In this document: piece by piece, positions 37,855 to 46,886 of the stretch
Position numbering within the stretch: position 1 is the first letter of the stretch
Layout of the letters: each line of letters opens with the position of its first letter
Assembly: GCF_002855555.1 (NCBI RefSeq)
Contig: NZ_PKRT01000001.1
Coordinates: forward strand, 1 to 64,000
Length of the DNA: 64,000 nt
Direction: 5' to 3'
Source of the DNA: Novosphingobium sp. TH158
Lineage (GTDB): Bacteria; Pseudomonadota; Alphaproteobacteria; Sphingomonadales; Sphingomonadaceae
The notes under the pieces: generated by a model
What the model saw: only the letters and a program-made list of their open reading frames with translations
Told to the model about the DNA's origin: nothing
The model's database searches: none
Translations under genes and position numbers: made by a program

Positions 37855-38877
37855 ATGGTCCCCGCGATTTTCGGCATATCAGGACTGGCGCTCAGCGCCG
37901 ACGAGCGCGCCTTTTTCGCTGACGCCGATCCGGCTGGCTACATCCTGTTCGGTCGCAACGTCGAAAGTCGCGAGCAGCTGCGCGCGCTCACCGATTCGCT
38001 GCGTTCGATCCACGGCCGTGATCGCCTGCTCATCACGATTGACCAGGAAGGCGGCCGGGTCGCCCGGATGAAGCCGCCGGTCTGGCCGGCCTATCCCCCC
38101 GGTGCCGTGTTCGACAGCCTTTATGACCTTGCCCCCGCCAGCGCGATCGAGGCAGCACGCGCCAATGCCGAAGCGCTGGCCATCGACCTTGCCGAGGTAG
38201 GGATCAGCTGCACCCATGCGCCGGTGCTCGATGTCCGGGCGCAAGGCGCACACGATGTGATCGGCGACCGGGCCTATGGTTTCGAGCCGATGCGCGTTGC
38301 TGCAATCGGGCGGGCCGTGCTCGACGGGCTGGCCCGCGGCGGCGTTGCCGGAACCATCAAGCATATCCCCGGCCACGGCCGCGCCTGTGCCGACAGTCAC
38401 AAGGAACTGCCCACCGTTACCGCCAGCGAGGAAGAGCTGGAACGCGACATGGCACCGTTCCGCGCGCTCGCTTCTGCGGCCATGGGGATGACGGCGCACG
38501 TGCGCTATACCGCTTGGGATACTGACAATCCCGGCACGCTCTCGCCCTTCGTGGTGGGCGAGATCATCCGCAAGCGCATCGGCTTCGATGGCCTGCTGCT
38601 GACCGACGATATCGACATGCAGGCGCTGACCGGCCCGATTCCGGATAATGCCGCGCGGGCCCTTGCCGCGGGGTGCGATATTGCGCTCAACTGCTGGGCG
38701 AAGATGGACGACATGGTGGGAATCGCCCGGGCCTGCCCGACGATGCGGCCCGAAAGCGCCGAGCGGCTGGAGCGCGCGCTTGCTCCCACCTGCGTGCCGG
38801 CCGATCGCACGGCAGACCAGGCGGCGCTGTTCGCCCGGCGCGATGCGCTGCTGGCGCTGGACGAGGCGCGGGCGTGA
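37855..38877 (+). CDS. nagZ: Beta-N-acetylhexosaminidase, GH3 (peptidoglycan recycling)
   Basis: The 340-residue protein starts MVPAIFGISGLALSADERAF. It has the GH3 motifs LLITIDQEGGRVARM, GTIKHIPGHGRACADSHKEL (the His/Asp acid-base pair) and LLTDDIDMQAL with the nucleophile Asp. NagZ releases GlcNAc from muropeptides in the cytoplasm. A frame upstream to 37819 is open, but ATG 37855 matches the family. Its TGA overlaps the scpA GTG. Confidence 0.93.
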   Translation: MVPAIFGISGLALSADERAFFADADPAGYILFGRNVESREQLRALTDSLRSIHGRDRLLITIDQEGGRVARMKPPVWPAYPPGAVFDSLYDLAPASAIEAARANAEALAIDLAEVGISCTHAPVLDVRAQGAHDVIGDRAYGFEPMRVAAIGRAVLDGLARGGVAGTIKHIPGHGRACADSHKELPTVTASEEELERDMAPFRALASAAMGMTAHVRYTAWDTDNPGTLSPFVVGEIIRKRIGFDGLLLTDDIDMQALTGPIPDNAARALAAGCDIALNCWAKMDDMVGIARACPTMRPESAERLERALAPTCVPADRTADQAALFARRDALLALDEARA

Positions 38878-39680
38878 CGCAGGAGGTGTTCGACCTTCCC
38901 GGCGGCTCCATCGCCGATCCGGCGGACTGGAGCGGCCCCGGCGCAGCCGCCACGGCGGACGAGGCGCTTTATCTTGAACTCGATGGCTGGGAAGGGCCGC
39001 TTGACCTGCTGCTCGATCTCGCGCGGCGGCAGAAGGTCGATCTGAGGACGATCTCGATCCTCGGGCTGGTGGACCAGTACCTCGACTATATCGAACGGGC
39101 CGAGGCGCTGCGGCTGGAACTGGCCGCCGATTACCTCGTCATGGCGGCGTGGCTGGCCTACCTCAAATCCGCCCTCCTGCTGCCCCGCGAAGCGCAGGAA
39201 GAACCCAGCGCCGAGGAGCTGGCGCTGCGCCTGCAACTGCGGCTCCAGCGCCTTGCCGCCATGCGCGATGCCGCAGCGCGGCTGATGGGGCGTGACCGGC
39301 TGGGCCGCGACGTGTTCCTGCGCGGCGCACCCGAAGGCCTGCGGGTCGACCGCAAGAACCGCTGGCAGTGCGACTGGTTCGAACTTGTCCAGGCCTATGG
39401 GCAGGTCAAGGCGCGCACCGCGCCGGTGGTGCACATGGTGCGCGACCGCATGGTGATGACGCTGGACAGCGCGCTCAGCCGCGTATCCTCGATGCTCGGC
39501 GTGACGCTTGACTGGATGGAGCTGCGCGAATTCCTGCCACCCCATGCCGACCCGCGCCTGCGCCGTTCCGCCCTGGCATCCAGCTTTGTCGCCGCGCTGG
39601 AACTGGCGCGGCTGGGCAAGGCGGAAATGACGCAGGACGAAACCTTCGGCCCCTTGCGCCTGCGACGGGTGGCGGCATGA
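38874..39680 (+). CDS. scpA: Segregation and condensation protein A
   Basis: The 268-residue kleisin starts at GTG 38874, which overlaps the nagZ stop (GTGA). LELDGWEGPLDLLLDLARRQ and the following ISILGLVDQYLDYI mark the N-terminal SMC-binding part. The C-terminal winged helix contains SFVAALELARLGKAEMTQDE. With SMC and ScpB it compacts and segregates the chromosome. Confidence 0.94.
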   Translation: MTQEVFDLPGGSIADPADWSGPGAAATADEALYLELDGWEGPLDLLLDLARRQKVDLRTISILGLVDQYLDYIERAEALRLELAADYLVMAAWLAYLKSALLLPREAQEEPSAEELALRLQLRLQRLAAMRDAAARLMGRDRLGRDVFLRGAPEGLRVDRKNRWQCDWFELVQAYGQVKARTAPVVHMVRDRMVMTLDSALSRVSSMLGVTLDWMELREFLPPHADPRLRRSALASSFVAALELARLGKAEMTQDETFGPLRLRRVAA

Positions 39681-40306
39681 CGCGGCCCGACGATCTTGTC
39701 CGCGCGGTGGAGGCCACCCTGTTTGCCGCCGATGGCCCGATGACGGCCGAGGCGATCTCGACCCACCTTGGCGGGGCGGATGTGCGCCCCGCGCTGAAAG
39801 AGCTGGCCGCGCATTACGACGGGCGCGGCATCGCGGTGGTCGAGCGCGGCGGGCGCTGGCATTTCCAGACTGCGCCCGATCTTGCCCACCTGCTGCGCCG
39901 CGAGCGCGAGGAAGTGCGCCGCCTTTCGCGCGCGGCGACCGAGACGCTCGCCATCGTCGCCTATCACGAACCTGTCAGCCGGGCCGAGATCGAGGCAATT
40001 CGCGGCGTGCAGACCGCCAAGGGCACGCTCGATGTGCTACTTGAGGCGGGCTGGGTGCGGATTGCCGGGCGCCGCGAAGTGCCGGGCCGGCCGGTCATTT
40101 ATGCCACAACGCCCGAATTTCTCGCCCATTTCGGGCTGACCTCGCGCCGCGACCTGCCGGGTATCGACGAGCTCAAGGCCGCCGGCTTGCTCGATCCGGT
40201 CGAAGACGCGCTGGAAGCGGCGATGAACGCCCCGGCACCTGAGGAAAACGACGGGTCGAACGAAAATCCGCCGGATGCACTGGCAAGCGAGGATGAAAGT
40301 GCCTAG
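39677..40306 (+). CDS. scpB: Segregation and condensation protein B
   Basis: The 209-residue protein has paired winged helices with LVRAVEATLFAADGPMTAEA and ATETLAIVAYHEPVSRAEIE. An acidic disordered tail follows from about residue 175. ATGA couples it to scpA. It dimerises and binds the ScpA linker. Confidence 0.94.
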   Translation: MTRPDDLVRAVEATLFAADGPMTAEAISTHLGGADVRPALKELAAHYDGRGIAVVERGGRWHFQTAPDLAHLLRREREEVRRLSRAATETLAIVAYHEPVSRAEIEAIRGVQTAKGTLDVLLEAGWVRIAGRREVPGRPVIYATTPEFLAHFGLTSRRDLPGIDELKAAGLLDPVEDALEAAMNAPAPEENDGSNENPPDALASEDESA

Positions 40307-40361
40307 ATAGGCGCCGACAGGGGCCGACAGGCAGCGGTCCTGCCCGAAAGTGGAGTTGGAT

Positions 40362-40595
40362 ATGGGTGCTTGGGGTATTGGGCACTGGATCGTGGTGCTG
40401 GTCGTCGTTCTCGTGCTGTTTGGCCGTGGACGCGTGGCAGACGTGATGGGCGAATTCGGCAAGGGCCTGAAGAGCTTCAAGCAGGGCATGGCGGACGAGG
40501 ACAACAAGCCCGTTCCCCCGCCGCCGGCGCAGATCCCCGCGCCTGACGCCGCCCCTGCGGCCTCTGCCAGCGAAAAGACCAAGACCGGCGAATAA
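40362..40595 (+). CDS. tatA: Twin-arginine translocase subunit TatA
   Basis: The 77-residue protein has one membrane helix [20 protein letters not shown], the amphipathic helix with [14 protein letters not shown], and a Pro/Ala tail. ATG 40362 is chosen over an upstream GTG because GTGGAG lies 6 nt before it. It forms the size-variable pore for folded proteins. Confidence 0.95.
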   Translation: MGAWGIGHWIVVLVVVLVLFGRGRVADVMGEFGKGLKSFKQGMADEDNKPVPPPPAQIPAPDAAPAASASEKTKTGE

Positions 40596-40610
40596 GCCGG
40601 CCTTCGCGCA

Positions 40611-40985
40611 ATGTTCGATATCGGCTTCGATGAAATGCTGCTGGTCGCCATCGTGGCGATCGTCGTCATCGGGCCGAAGGACTTGCCGATGGCCCTGCGC
40701 ACGGTTGGCCGCTGGGTGGCGAAGGTTCGCCGCGTTTCCGGCCATTTCCGCGCCGGCGTGGAGAACATGATCCGCGAGGCGGAGCTTGAGGAGATGGAGA
40801 AGAAGTGGCGTGAACAGAACGCCGCAATTCTTGCCGCCCATCCCGATCCCGGCCCCGATGCAGAAGCACGGGCTGCCGCCGCTGCGGCCGAGGGCGATGC
40901 GGCCATGCTGCCGCTGACCCCGGCGGACAAGCCGGCAAGCACCGACGATGCCACGCCCGAGCTTCCGCTCGCGCCTTCGCGCTGA
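40611..40985 (+). CDS. tatB: Twin-arginine translocase subunit TatB
   Basis: The 124-residue protein starts MFDIGFDEMLLVAIVAIVVI followed by GPKDLPMALRTVGRWV. The conserved Glu in the helix and the long amphipathic stretch distinguish it from TatA. It pairs with TatC as the signal receptor. Confidence 0.95.
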   Translation: MFDIGFDEMLLVAIVAIVVIGPKDLPMALRTVGRWVAKVRRVSGHFRAGVENMIREAELEEMEKKWREQNAAILAAHPDPGPDAEARAAAAAAEGDAAMLPLTPADKPASTDDATPELPLAPSR

Positions 40986-40998
40986 GAGGGCAGGGGCC

Positions 40999-41826
40999 AT
41001 GGTGTTCAAGATCAAGGAAATCGACGAGACACAGGCGCCGCTGCTCGATCACCTGATCGAACTTCGTACGCGCCTGATGCGCTGCATCCTGGCGCTGGTG
41101 CTGACCTTTGGCGTGGGCATCTATTTCGCCAAGGACATCCTTGGCTTCCTGGTGCAGCCGCTGGTCGATGCCGGACAGACGCGGCTGGTGTTCACCAAGC
41201 TTTACGGCCAGTTCTTCGTCGAATTGAAAGTGGCGGTCTTTGCCGCCTTCTTCGCCAGCTTCCCGATCATCGCCAACCAGCTCTGGGCCTTCATTGCGCC
41301 CGGGCTCTACGCCAAGGAGAAGAAGGCCTTCCTGCCCTTCCTGCTCCTGACGCCGGTGCTGTTCATCGGCGGCGGTGCTCTGGCCTATTACGTGGTGATG
41401 CCCACGGCCTTCAAATGGTTCCTTGGTTTCCAGGGCGTGCAGGGTGGCCTTGAGATCGATGCCATGCCGAGCTCGGAAGATTACCTTGGGCTGGTCATGC
41501 AATTCATCCTGGCATTCGGTTTCAGCTTCCTGCTGCCGGTGCTGCTGTTGCTGCTCAACACTGCCGGAATCGTTAGCCGCGCCCAGCTGGTCAACGCGCG
41601 GCGCTATGTGATCGTCGGCATCACGATCGTGGCTGCCGTCATTACCCCGCCCGACGTATTGTCGCAGCTCATGCTGGCGATCCCGCTCGTGCTGCTGTTC
41701 GAAGGGGCGCTGCTGATCATGTGGTTTACTGAGCGCAAGCGCGCTCGCGAAGCGGCTGCCGAAGCGGCGCAGGGAACCGACGTGGTGCCGGCATCGGACA
41801 CGGCCAGCGCCGGTCCGGCCGAGTAG
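40999..41826 (+). CDS. tatC: Twin-arginine translocase subunit TatC
   Basis: The 275-residue protein starts MVFKIKEIDETQAPLLDHLI with the HLIELRTRLMR signature. It has six membrane helices and KEKKAFLPFLLLTPVLFIGG in the middle. It recognises the twin-Arg signal. The frame is open from 40948, but ATG 40999 fits the family start. Confidence 0.95.
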   Translation: MVFKIKEIDETQAPLLDHLIELRTRLMRCILALVLTFGVGIYFAKDILGFLVQPLVDAGQTRLVFTKLYGQFFVELKVAVFAAFFASFPIIANQLWAFIAPGLYAKEKKAFLPFLLLTPVLFIGGGALAYYVVMPTAFKWFLGFQGVQGGLEIDAMPSSEDYLGLVMQFILAFGFSFLLPVLLLLLNTAGIVSRAQLVNARRYVIVGITIVAAVITPPDVLSQLMLAIPLVLLFEGALLIMWFTERKRAREAAAEAAQGTDVVPASDTASAGPAE

Positions 41827-41954
41827 GACTCCAGGACAAGTCTCTAAGCAGCTGCTGGTGTATGCCGGTGACGCGCCCGTGCGTGTGTGCCTGCGCTTCG
41901 GTTGCTCAGACGTCTGTTGCCTTGATTTCGGCTCATCACACGAATCACGCAGGC

Positions 41955-41984
41955 AACAAAAAAGCGGGGTCGAAACCCCGCTTT
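41955..41984. terminator. Terminator between tatC and the small 42011 gene
   Basis: AAAGCGGGG (41961-41969) and CCCCGCTTT (41976-41984) form a perfect 9-bp stem. The reverse strand continues in TTTTTTG, so it mainly terminates the small gene at 42011. It can also stop tat transcripts. Confidence 0.8.
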
Positions 41985-42010
41985 CCGTATCTTTCGATGT
42001 ACCGTTGAGC

Positions 42011-42229
42011 TTACGGGCTCGACGGACGATCGTCGTTGTTGCCGGCGAACAGCGCAACGCCGACACCGATCAGAAGCACTGCCAGGATCAGCAGGATGGT
42101 CGAGTCGCCACCGAACTGGCTGGCATCTGCAACCCGAGTCGAAACACGACCGACTTCCGCATTCTGCGCAAGGGCCGGAGCCGAAACCATCAGAGCTGCG
42201 GCAGTTGCAGCCAGATCACGAAACTTCAT
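42011..42229 (-). CDS. Small single-pass membrane protein with signal peptide
   Basis: The 72-residue protein has a signal peptide (MKFRDLAATAAALMVSAPAL, cleavage at AQ), a short Ser/Gly linker, one membrane helix STILLILAVLLIGVGVALFA and a polar end GNNDDRPSSP. AGGAGAGACTCG precedes the ATG. Small proteins of this build are common and uncharacterised in sphingomonads. The 283 nt upstream (42230-42512) hold no gene that I can support. Confidence 0.7.
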   Translation of the reverse strand: MKFRDLAATAAALMVSAPALAQNAEVGRVSTRVADASQFGGDSTILLILAVLLIGVGVALFAGNNDDRPSSP

Positions 42230-42512
42230 CGAGTCTCTCCTTTTGAGCTCTTCGCCACTCGCTTAACCGAACAACGAATGACGCACAAGCACTAACTTAA
42301 CCACGCTTCGACGCTTCAGTTCCCTGAGGAACAAGGCAAAACGGGGGGCAAGCACCTGTTGGAACAGCCCTTTAACCCGCCGACCGATTCGCGCAACCCC
42401 GATTTGGCGGTGGAAGAGGCGAACCGTTCGCTTTTGACGCCTAGGTGAGGATATTTAACAACAGGTTACGGCGGAGGCTGCGAATGGTCCCGAACACGCG
42501 CCCACGCGCAAG

Positions 42513-44183
42513 TCAGCGCCCCTCGGAGCCGCCCGGTGCGGGCGCTGACCAGACCTTTCGGCCGCCCACCCAGGTCTCGAGCACCCGGGTCTGGGCAAGT
42601 TCTGACGGGCTGGAAAGCAGGGGATCGCGGTCAACCAGCAGGAAGTCTGCCCGCATTCCCGGGGCCAGCCTGCCAAAGCGCGTTTCGGCCAGTCCGGCAT
42701 AGGCGCCGCCGGTGGTGAAGCCCGCCAGCGCCGCCTCGCGCGAGAGGCGTTCCTGCGGTTGCCAGCCGCCGAAAGGCTGGCCGTCCGGTCCCTGCCGGCT
42801 GATTGCTGCCGCCAGCCCGGCAAAAGGCTCGGGCGATTCGACCGGGGCATCCGAACCGAGCGCCAGGACCCCTCCCGAGGCGGCAATCGACTTCCAGGAA
42901 TAGGCGCCCGACAGGCGGGACGGACCCAGCCGCGCCTCGGCCATCAGCCGGTCGGAGGTCTGGTGCACCGGCTGCATCGAGGCGATGACGCCAAGCTTGC
43001 CGAATCGCGCAAGGTCGGCCGGATCGACAACCTGTGCGTGTTCGATCCGCCAGCGGCGATCGCCCTTGTAGGTCTCGTTAAGCTCGGACACGGCGTCGAG
43101 CACCTGCGCGTTGGCATCATCGCCAATGGCGTGCACGGCCACCTGGAACCCGTCCATCGCCGCGCGGCTCATCAGGTTGCGCACCTGTGCGGGGCTGAGC
43201 AGGGACAGCCCCCTGTTGCCCGGAGCATCGGCATAGGGTGCCTTCAGCGCGGCTCCGCGCGATCCCAGCGCCCCGTCCATGTAGAGCTTGACGCCATTGA
43301 GCCGCAGCCTGTCGTCATAAAGCCACGGGCCCGGAGCCGACCCGCCGATCAGCGCCATGGCATCGATCCCGGCGGCATAGGACATTACGCGGATGCGCAG
43401 CCGCCCGCTGTCCCCGGCCCGGCGCAGCGCCTGCCAGTCCTCGATCGTGGTCCCCATGTCGGCAACCGCGGTAACGCCCTTGCTGGCAAGCAGGTCCTGC
43501 GCCTTGTCGAGCGCAAGGTCGCGCTCGGCCGGGCGGGGCTTTGGCACCTGGCGGTCGACCAGCGCCATGGCATTGTCCACCAGCACGCCCGAGGGTTGCC
43601 CTGCGGCACCGCGTTCGATGCGCCCGCCCGCGGGATCCTTTGTAGCTGCCGTCACGCCAGCCGCCGCCAGCGCCGCGCTGTTGGCCCAGCCGGCATGGCC
43701 ATCGACGCGGCCCAGCCAGACGGGACGATCCTTGACCACGGAATCGAGCTCGGCGGCGGTGGGAAACCGGCCCAGCTTCCACTGCTCCTGGTTCCAGCCC
43801 CGCCCGATGATCCACTTGCGCTCGGGATGCTGGGCGGCGAACCGGGCGATGGCGGCCTGCGCCTCGGCCAGCGATTTCGTGCCGGACAGGTCCAGCGTCA
43901 TCGCGGCGATGCCGATATCCATCACGTGGACATGGGCGTCGATCAGGCCGGGCATCAGCACGCGGCCCTTGCCGTCGATGTAGTAATCGGTGCGGGCAGG
44001 GCGCTTGTCGCCGCGTTTGAGCACCTGGACGATCCTGCCATCAGCAGAAAAGACGATGCCCGTCAGCCGCTGCACCTGGCCCTTTTCATCGAGGGTGAGG
44101 CCATCGACATTGTCGAGCAGGGTATCGGCAAGGGCGGGGCCGGCGAAGAGCAGCGCCGCAAGAGCGATAGCCGCCCGCTTCAC
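42513..44183 (-). CDS. Periplasmic amidohydrolase (Amidohydro_3, YtcJ-like)
   Basis: The 556-residue protein has a signal peptide MKRAAIALAALLFAGPALAD. Metal ligands lie in LIDAHVHVMDIG, and IEHAQVV and ALGSDAPVESP are the later barrel motifs. NGVKLYMDGALGSRGA is typical of this group. It probably hydrolyses an amide or imide; the natural substrate is unknown. The GTG start overlaps the stop of the dehydrogenase before it (GTGA). Confidence 0.87.
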   Translation of the reverse strand: MKRAAIALAALLFAGPALADTLLDNVDGLTLDEKGQVQRLTGIVFSADGRIVQVLKRGDKRPARTDYYIDGKGRVLMPGLIDAHVHVMDIGIAAMTLDLSGTKSLAEAQAAIARFAAQHPERKWIIGRGWNQEQWKLGRFPTAAELDSVVKDRPVWLGRVDGHAGWANSAALAAAGVTAATKDPAGGRIERGAAGQPSGVLVDNAMALVDRQVPKPRPAERDLALDKAQDLLASKGVTAVADMGTTIEDWQALRRAGDSGRLRIRVMSYAAGIDAMALIGGSAPGPWLYDDRLRLNGVKLYMDGALGSRGAALKAPYADAPGNRGLSLLSPAQVRNLMSRAAMDGFQVAVHAIGDDANAQVLDAVSELNETYKGDRRWRIEHAQVVDPADLARFGKLGVIASMQPVHQTSDRLMAEARLGPSRLSGAYSWKSIAASGGVLALGSDAPVESPEPFAGLAAAISRQGPDGQPFGGWQPQERLSREAALAGFTTGGAYAGLAETRFGRLAPGMRADFLLVDRDPLLSSPSELAQTRVLETWVGGRKVWSAPAPGGSEGR

Positions 44184-45079
44184 TTGCGCTTGCCCGGCAG
44201 CGGCAGGCGGCGGACGAGGGCGGAGGTATCGAGCCGCCCGCCGCCGATGGCCTGCACTTCGGCATAGAACTGGTTGACCAGCGCGGTGATCGGCAGCGAA
44301 ACGCCAAGGCCCCGGCCTTCGTCCATCGCCAGGCCAAGATCCTTGCGCATCCAGTCCACGGCAAAGCCGAAGTCGAATTCGTCGGCGGCCATGGTCTTCC
44401 AGCGGTTGTCCATCTGCCAGCTTTGTGCCGCCCCGCCCGAGATCGCTTCATAGACCTTGTCGGTATCGAGATGGCTTGCCTGGGCAAAGCGCATGGCTTC
44501 CGAAAGCCCGGCAACGATGCCGGCGATGCAGATCTGGTTGGCCATCTTCGCCGTCTGTCCCGCCCCGGCGCGGCCGATGTGGACGACGCGGCGGGTATAG
44601 GCTTCGAACACCGGCATGGCCATGGCGATGGCATCGGGACGTCCGCCGCACATCAGGGTGAGCCGGCCTTCCTCTGCGCCGATCTGGCTGCCGGTCATCG
44701 GGGCATCGACGCAGTGCACCTGCAGGTCGCGGGCTTCCACGGCGATCTGGCGGGCGATGCGGGCCGATGCAGTCGTATGGTCAATGAACAGGCCGCCGCG
44801 CTTCAGGGTGCGGAACACGCCATTGGGGCCGAGCACCACGTCCGAGAGATCATCATCGTTGCCGACGCAGGTAATTACCACATCGGCACCCTCGGCCGCC
44901 TCGGCGGGGCTGGTGGCGATGCGCACGGCAAGGTCGGGATTGTCCGCCTGCCAGCGTTCGCGCCGTTCAGGCGACCGGTTGTAGATCGTCATGTCATGCC
45001 CGGCGCGGGCGAGGTGGCGGGCGATGGGGCCACCCATCACGCCGAGGCCGAGGAAGGAAATCTTGCGTCTGTCGCTCAT
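44180..45079 (-). CDS. NAD(P)-dependent beta-hydroxyacid dehydrogenase (3-hydroxyisobutyrate type)
   Basis: The 299-residue protein starts MSDRRKISFLGLGVMGGPIA, an NAD(P)-binding Rossmann motif. VDAPMTGSQIGAEEGRLTLM is the substrate loop and GQTAKMANQICIAGIV carries the catalytic Lys. It oxidises a short 3-hydroxy acid or reduces a semialdehyde. The frame is open upstream, but ATG 45079 is the family start. It is divergent from the VanZ-like gene. Confidence 0.87.
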   Translation of the reverse strand: MSDRRKISFLGLGVMGGPIARHLARAGHDMTIYNRSPERRERWQADNPDLAVRIATSPAEAAEGADVVITCVGNDDDLSDVVLGPNGVFRTLKRGGLFIDHTTASARIARQIAVEARDLQVHCVDAPMTGSQIGAEEGRLTLMCGGRPDAIAMAMPVFEAYTRRVVHIGRAGAGQTAKMANQICIAGIVAGLSEAMRFAQASHLDTDKVYEAISGGAAQSWQMDNRWKTMAADEFDFGFAVDWMRKDLGLAMDEGRGLGVSLPITALVNQFYAEVQAIGGGRLDTSALVRRLPLPGKRK

Positions 45080-45136
45080 GACGCACCTGTTAGCGCCAAT
45101 TGCGCGCGGTGCCAGCCCCCGGTATGGCCTTTGTCC

Positions 45137-45502
45137 ATGCAAATGCTCCGCAATCCGCGCCTTGTCCGCCTGAGCCTGCTGGCCTTCTGGGGCGTGGCGA
45201 CCTTCTCGGTGATCATGGCCCTGCTGCCGCAGCCGCCCGAGATGCCGAGCGACCGCTATGGCGACAAGGTGAACCACATCCTTGCCTTTGCGACCATGGC
45301 CGCGCTTGCCCTGCTGGCCTATCCGCGCGCCTCGCGCTGGCGGGTGGTGGAGCGGCTTTCGTTCCTGGGCGCGATGATCGAAGTGGCGCAATCGATCCCG
45401 GCGCTGGGGCGGCAGTGCGACATTCGCGACTGGATCGCCGATACTGCTGCCGTGGCGGTTGTCGTCGGGTTCGCCGCGCTGGTGCGGTTCGCACGGCATT
45501 AG
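45137..45502 (+). CDS. VanZ-like small membrane protein
   Basis: The 121-residue protein has three or four hydrophobic segments and the VanZ-type motifs DKVNHILAFATMAALAL and AMIEVAQSIPALGRQCDIRD with a following WIADT. VanZ-family proteins are associated with low-level teicoplanin resistance or envelope functions, but most are uncharacterised. ATG 45137 and ATG 45143 are both possible. Confidence 0.7.
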   Translation: MQMLRNPRLVRLSLLAFWGVATFSVIMALLPQPPEMPSDRYGDKVNHILAFATMAALALLAYPRASRWRVVERLSFLGAMIEVAQSIPALGRQCDIRDWIADTAAVAVVVGFAALVRFARH

Positions 45503-45544
45503 CGGTTTGCAAGCAATCGCCTTTGCCGTTACGGCGCGGGCACC

Positions 45545-46792
45545 ATGGATAGTACCGCCACCAAGCCCGTTGCAGCGCGAGACCTGCTGACCATCGCCGA
45601 TGTTCGTGCGGCGGCGGAGCGAATTGCCGGCGCGGTGGTGCGCACGTCTACCGACTATTCCCGCACGCTCAGCGCCATTGCCGGCTGCGATGTCTGGCTG
45701 AAGTTCGAGAACCTTCAGTTCACCGCTGCCTACAAGGAACGCGGCGCGCTCAATGCCCTGCTGCAGCTTTCAGACCAGCAGCGCTCGCGCGGGGTGATCG
45801 CCGCTTCGGCGGGCAACCATGCGCAGGGTCTTTCCTATCACGGCACCCGGCTGGGCGTGCCGGTAACGATCGTCATGCCGCGCACCACGCCGACGGTGAA
45901 GGTGATGCAGACCGAGCAGGTCGGCGGCAAGGTGGTGCTTGAGGGCGAGACCTTCGACGAAGCCTATGCCCACGCGCGCCGGCTGGAAGCGGAACTGGGC
46001 CTGGCCTTCGTCCACCCCTTCGACGATCCGGCAGTGGCGGCCGGGCAGGGCACCGTGGCGCTGGAAATGCTTGAGGACGTGCCCGAGCTCGACATGCTGG
46101 TGATCCCCGTCGGTGGCGGCGGGCTTGCCTCGGGCATGGGCACGGCGGCCCGTGCCATCAAGCCGGAGATCGGCCTGATCGGCGTGGAGGCGGAGCTGTT
46201 CCCCTCGATGTACAACGTGCTCAAGGGCACGCAGTACCCCTGCGGCGGCGATACGCTGGCCGAAGGCATCGCGGTGAAGGAGCCCGGCCTCTTTACCTCG
46301 AAGGTGCTGGCAGACCTGCTCGACGATTTCCTGCTGGTCGGCGAAAGCGACATGGAAGGCGCGCTGGCGCTGCTGCTGCAGATCGAAAAGACCGTGGTCG
46401 AAGGTGCCGGTGCCGCCGGACTTGCCGCCGTTCTGGCCAACCCGGACAAGTTCAAGGGCCGCAAGGTCGGCATCGTGCTTTCGGGCGGCAATATCGATAC
46501 GCGCCTGCTGGCCAACGTCCTGCTTCGCGACCTTGCCCGCTCTGGCCGCCTCGCGCGCCTGCGGCTTACCTTGCAGGACCGTCCCGGTGCCCTGTTCAAG
46601 GTGATGGAAGAGTTCAACAAGCACAACATCAACATCATCGAGATCTGGCACCAGCGCATCTTCACGCACCTGCCGGCAAAGGGCCTGATCACCGACATCG
46701 AGTGCGAGGCGCGCGACAAGGACCAGCTCGACGCCCTCGTCGCATCGCTGCGGGCCAAGGGCTATGATGTCAGCCAGGTGGAACTGAACTAG
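45545..46792 (+). CDS. ilvA: Threonine ammonia-lyase with ACT domain
   Basis: The 415-residue PLP enzyme deaminates threonine to 2-oxobutyrate. Lys64 in FTAAYKERGAL binds PLP. SAGNHAQGLSYHG and PVGGGGLASG bind the phosphate. A single C-terminal ACT domain (about 335-415, LRLTLQDRPGALFKVMEEFN) suggests allosteric control. It is the shorter, catabolic or YilA-like form rather than the two-ACT biosynthetic form. Confidence 0.92.
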   Translation: MDSTATKPVAARDLLTIADVRAAAERIAGAVVRTSTDYSRTLSAIAGCDVWLKFENLQFTAAYKERGALNALLQLSDQQRSRGVIAASAGNHAQGLSYHGTRLGVPVTIVMPRTTPTVKVMQTEQVGGKVVLEGETFDEAYAHARRLEAELGLAFVHPFDDPAVAAGQGTVALEMLEDVPELDMLVIPVGGGGLASGMGTAARAIKPEIGLIGVEAELFPSMYNVLKGTQYPCGGDTLAEGIAVKEPGLFTSKVLADLLDDFLLVGESDMEGALALLLQIEKTVVEGAGAAGLAAVLANPDKFKGRKVGIVLSGGNIDTRLLANVLLRDLARSGRLARLRLTLQDRPGALFKVMEEFNKHNINIIEIWHQRIFTHLPAKGLITDIECEARDKDQLDALVASLRAKGYDVSQVELN

Positions 46793-46819
46793 CCATCGCT
46801 GCGGCGCAGGTGCTGCTGC

Positions 46820-46864
46820 TTGCCCGCGGAACGGTCAGGCTGTACGTCTGTTCAACAGAACAGA
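46820..46864 (+). promoter_or_regulatory. Promoter and palindromic operator of the first dioxygenase
   Basis: TTGCCC (46820-46825), a 17-nt spacer and TACGTC (46843-46848) form the promoter. A palindrome TCTGTTC-AACA-GAACAGA (46847-46864) covers the end of the -10 and the start site. That position fits a repressor. No obvious dedicated regulator gene is adjacent. Confidence 0.6.
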
Positions 46865-46886
46865 TCACCTGAGCGGGAGACTATCG

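Noticed and set aside
35220..37877. Reverse-strand frame of 885 codons opposite argS and the SPOR gene
   Set aside because: It mirrors argS codons, has no recognisable domain and shares no start signal.
44180..45499. 439-codon frame extending the dehydrogenase upstream
   Set aside because: The Rossmann motif starts right after ATG 45079; the extension is antisense to the VanZ-like gene.
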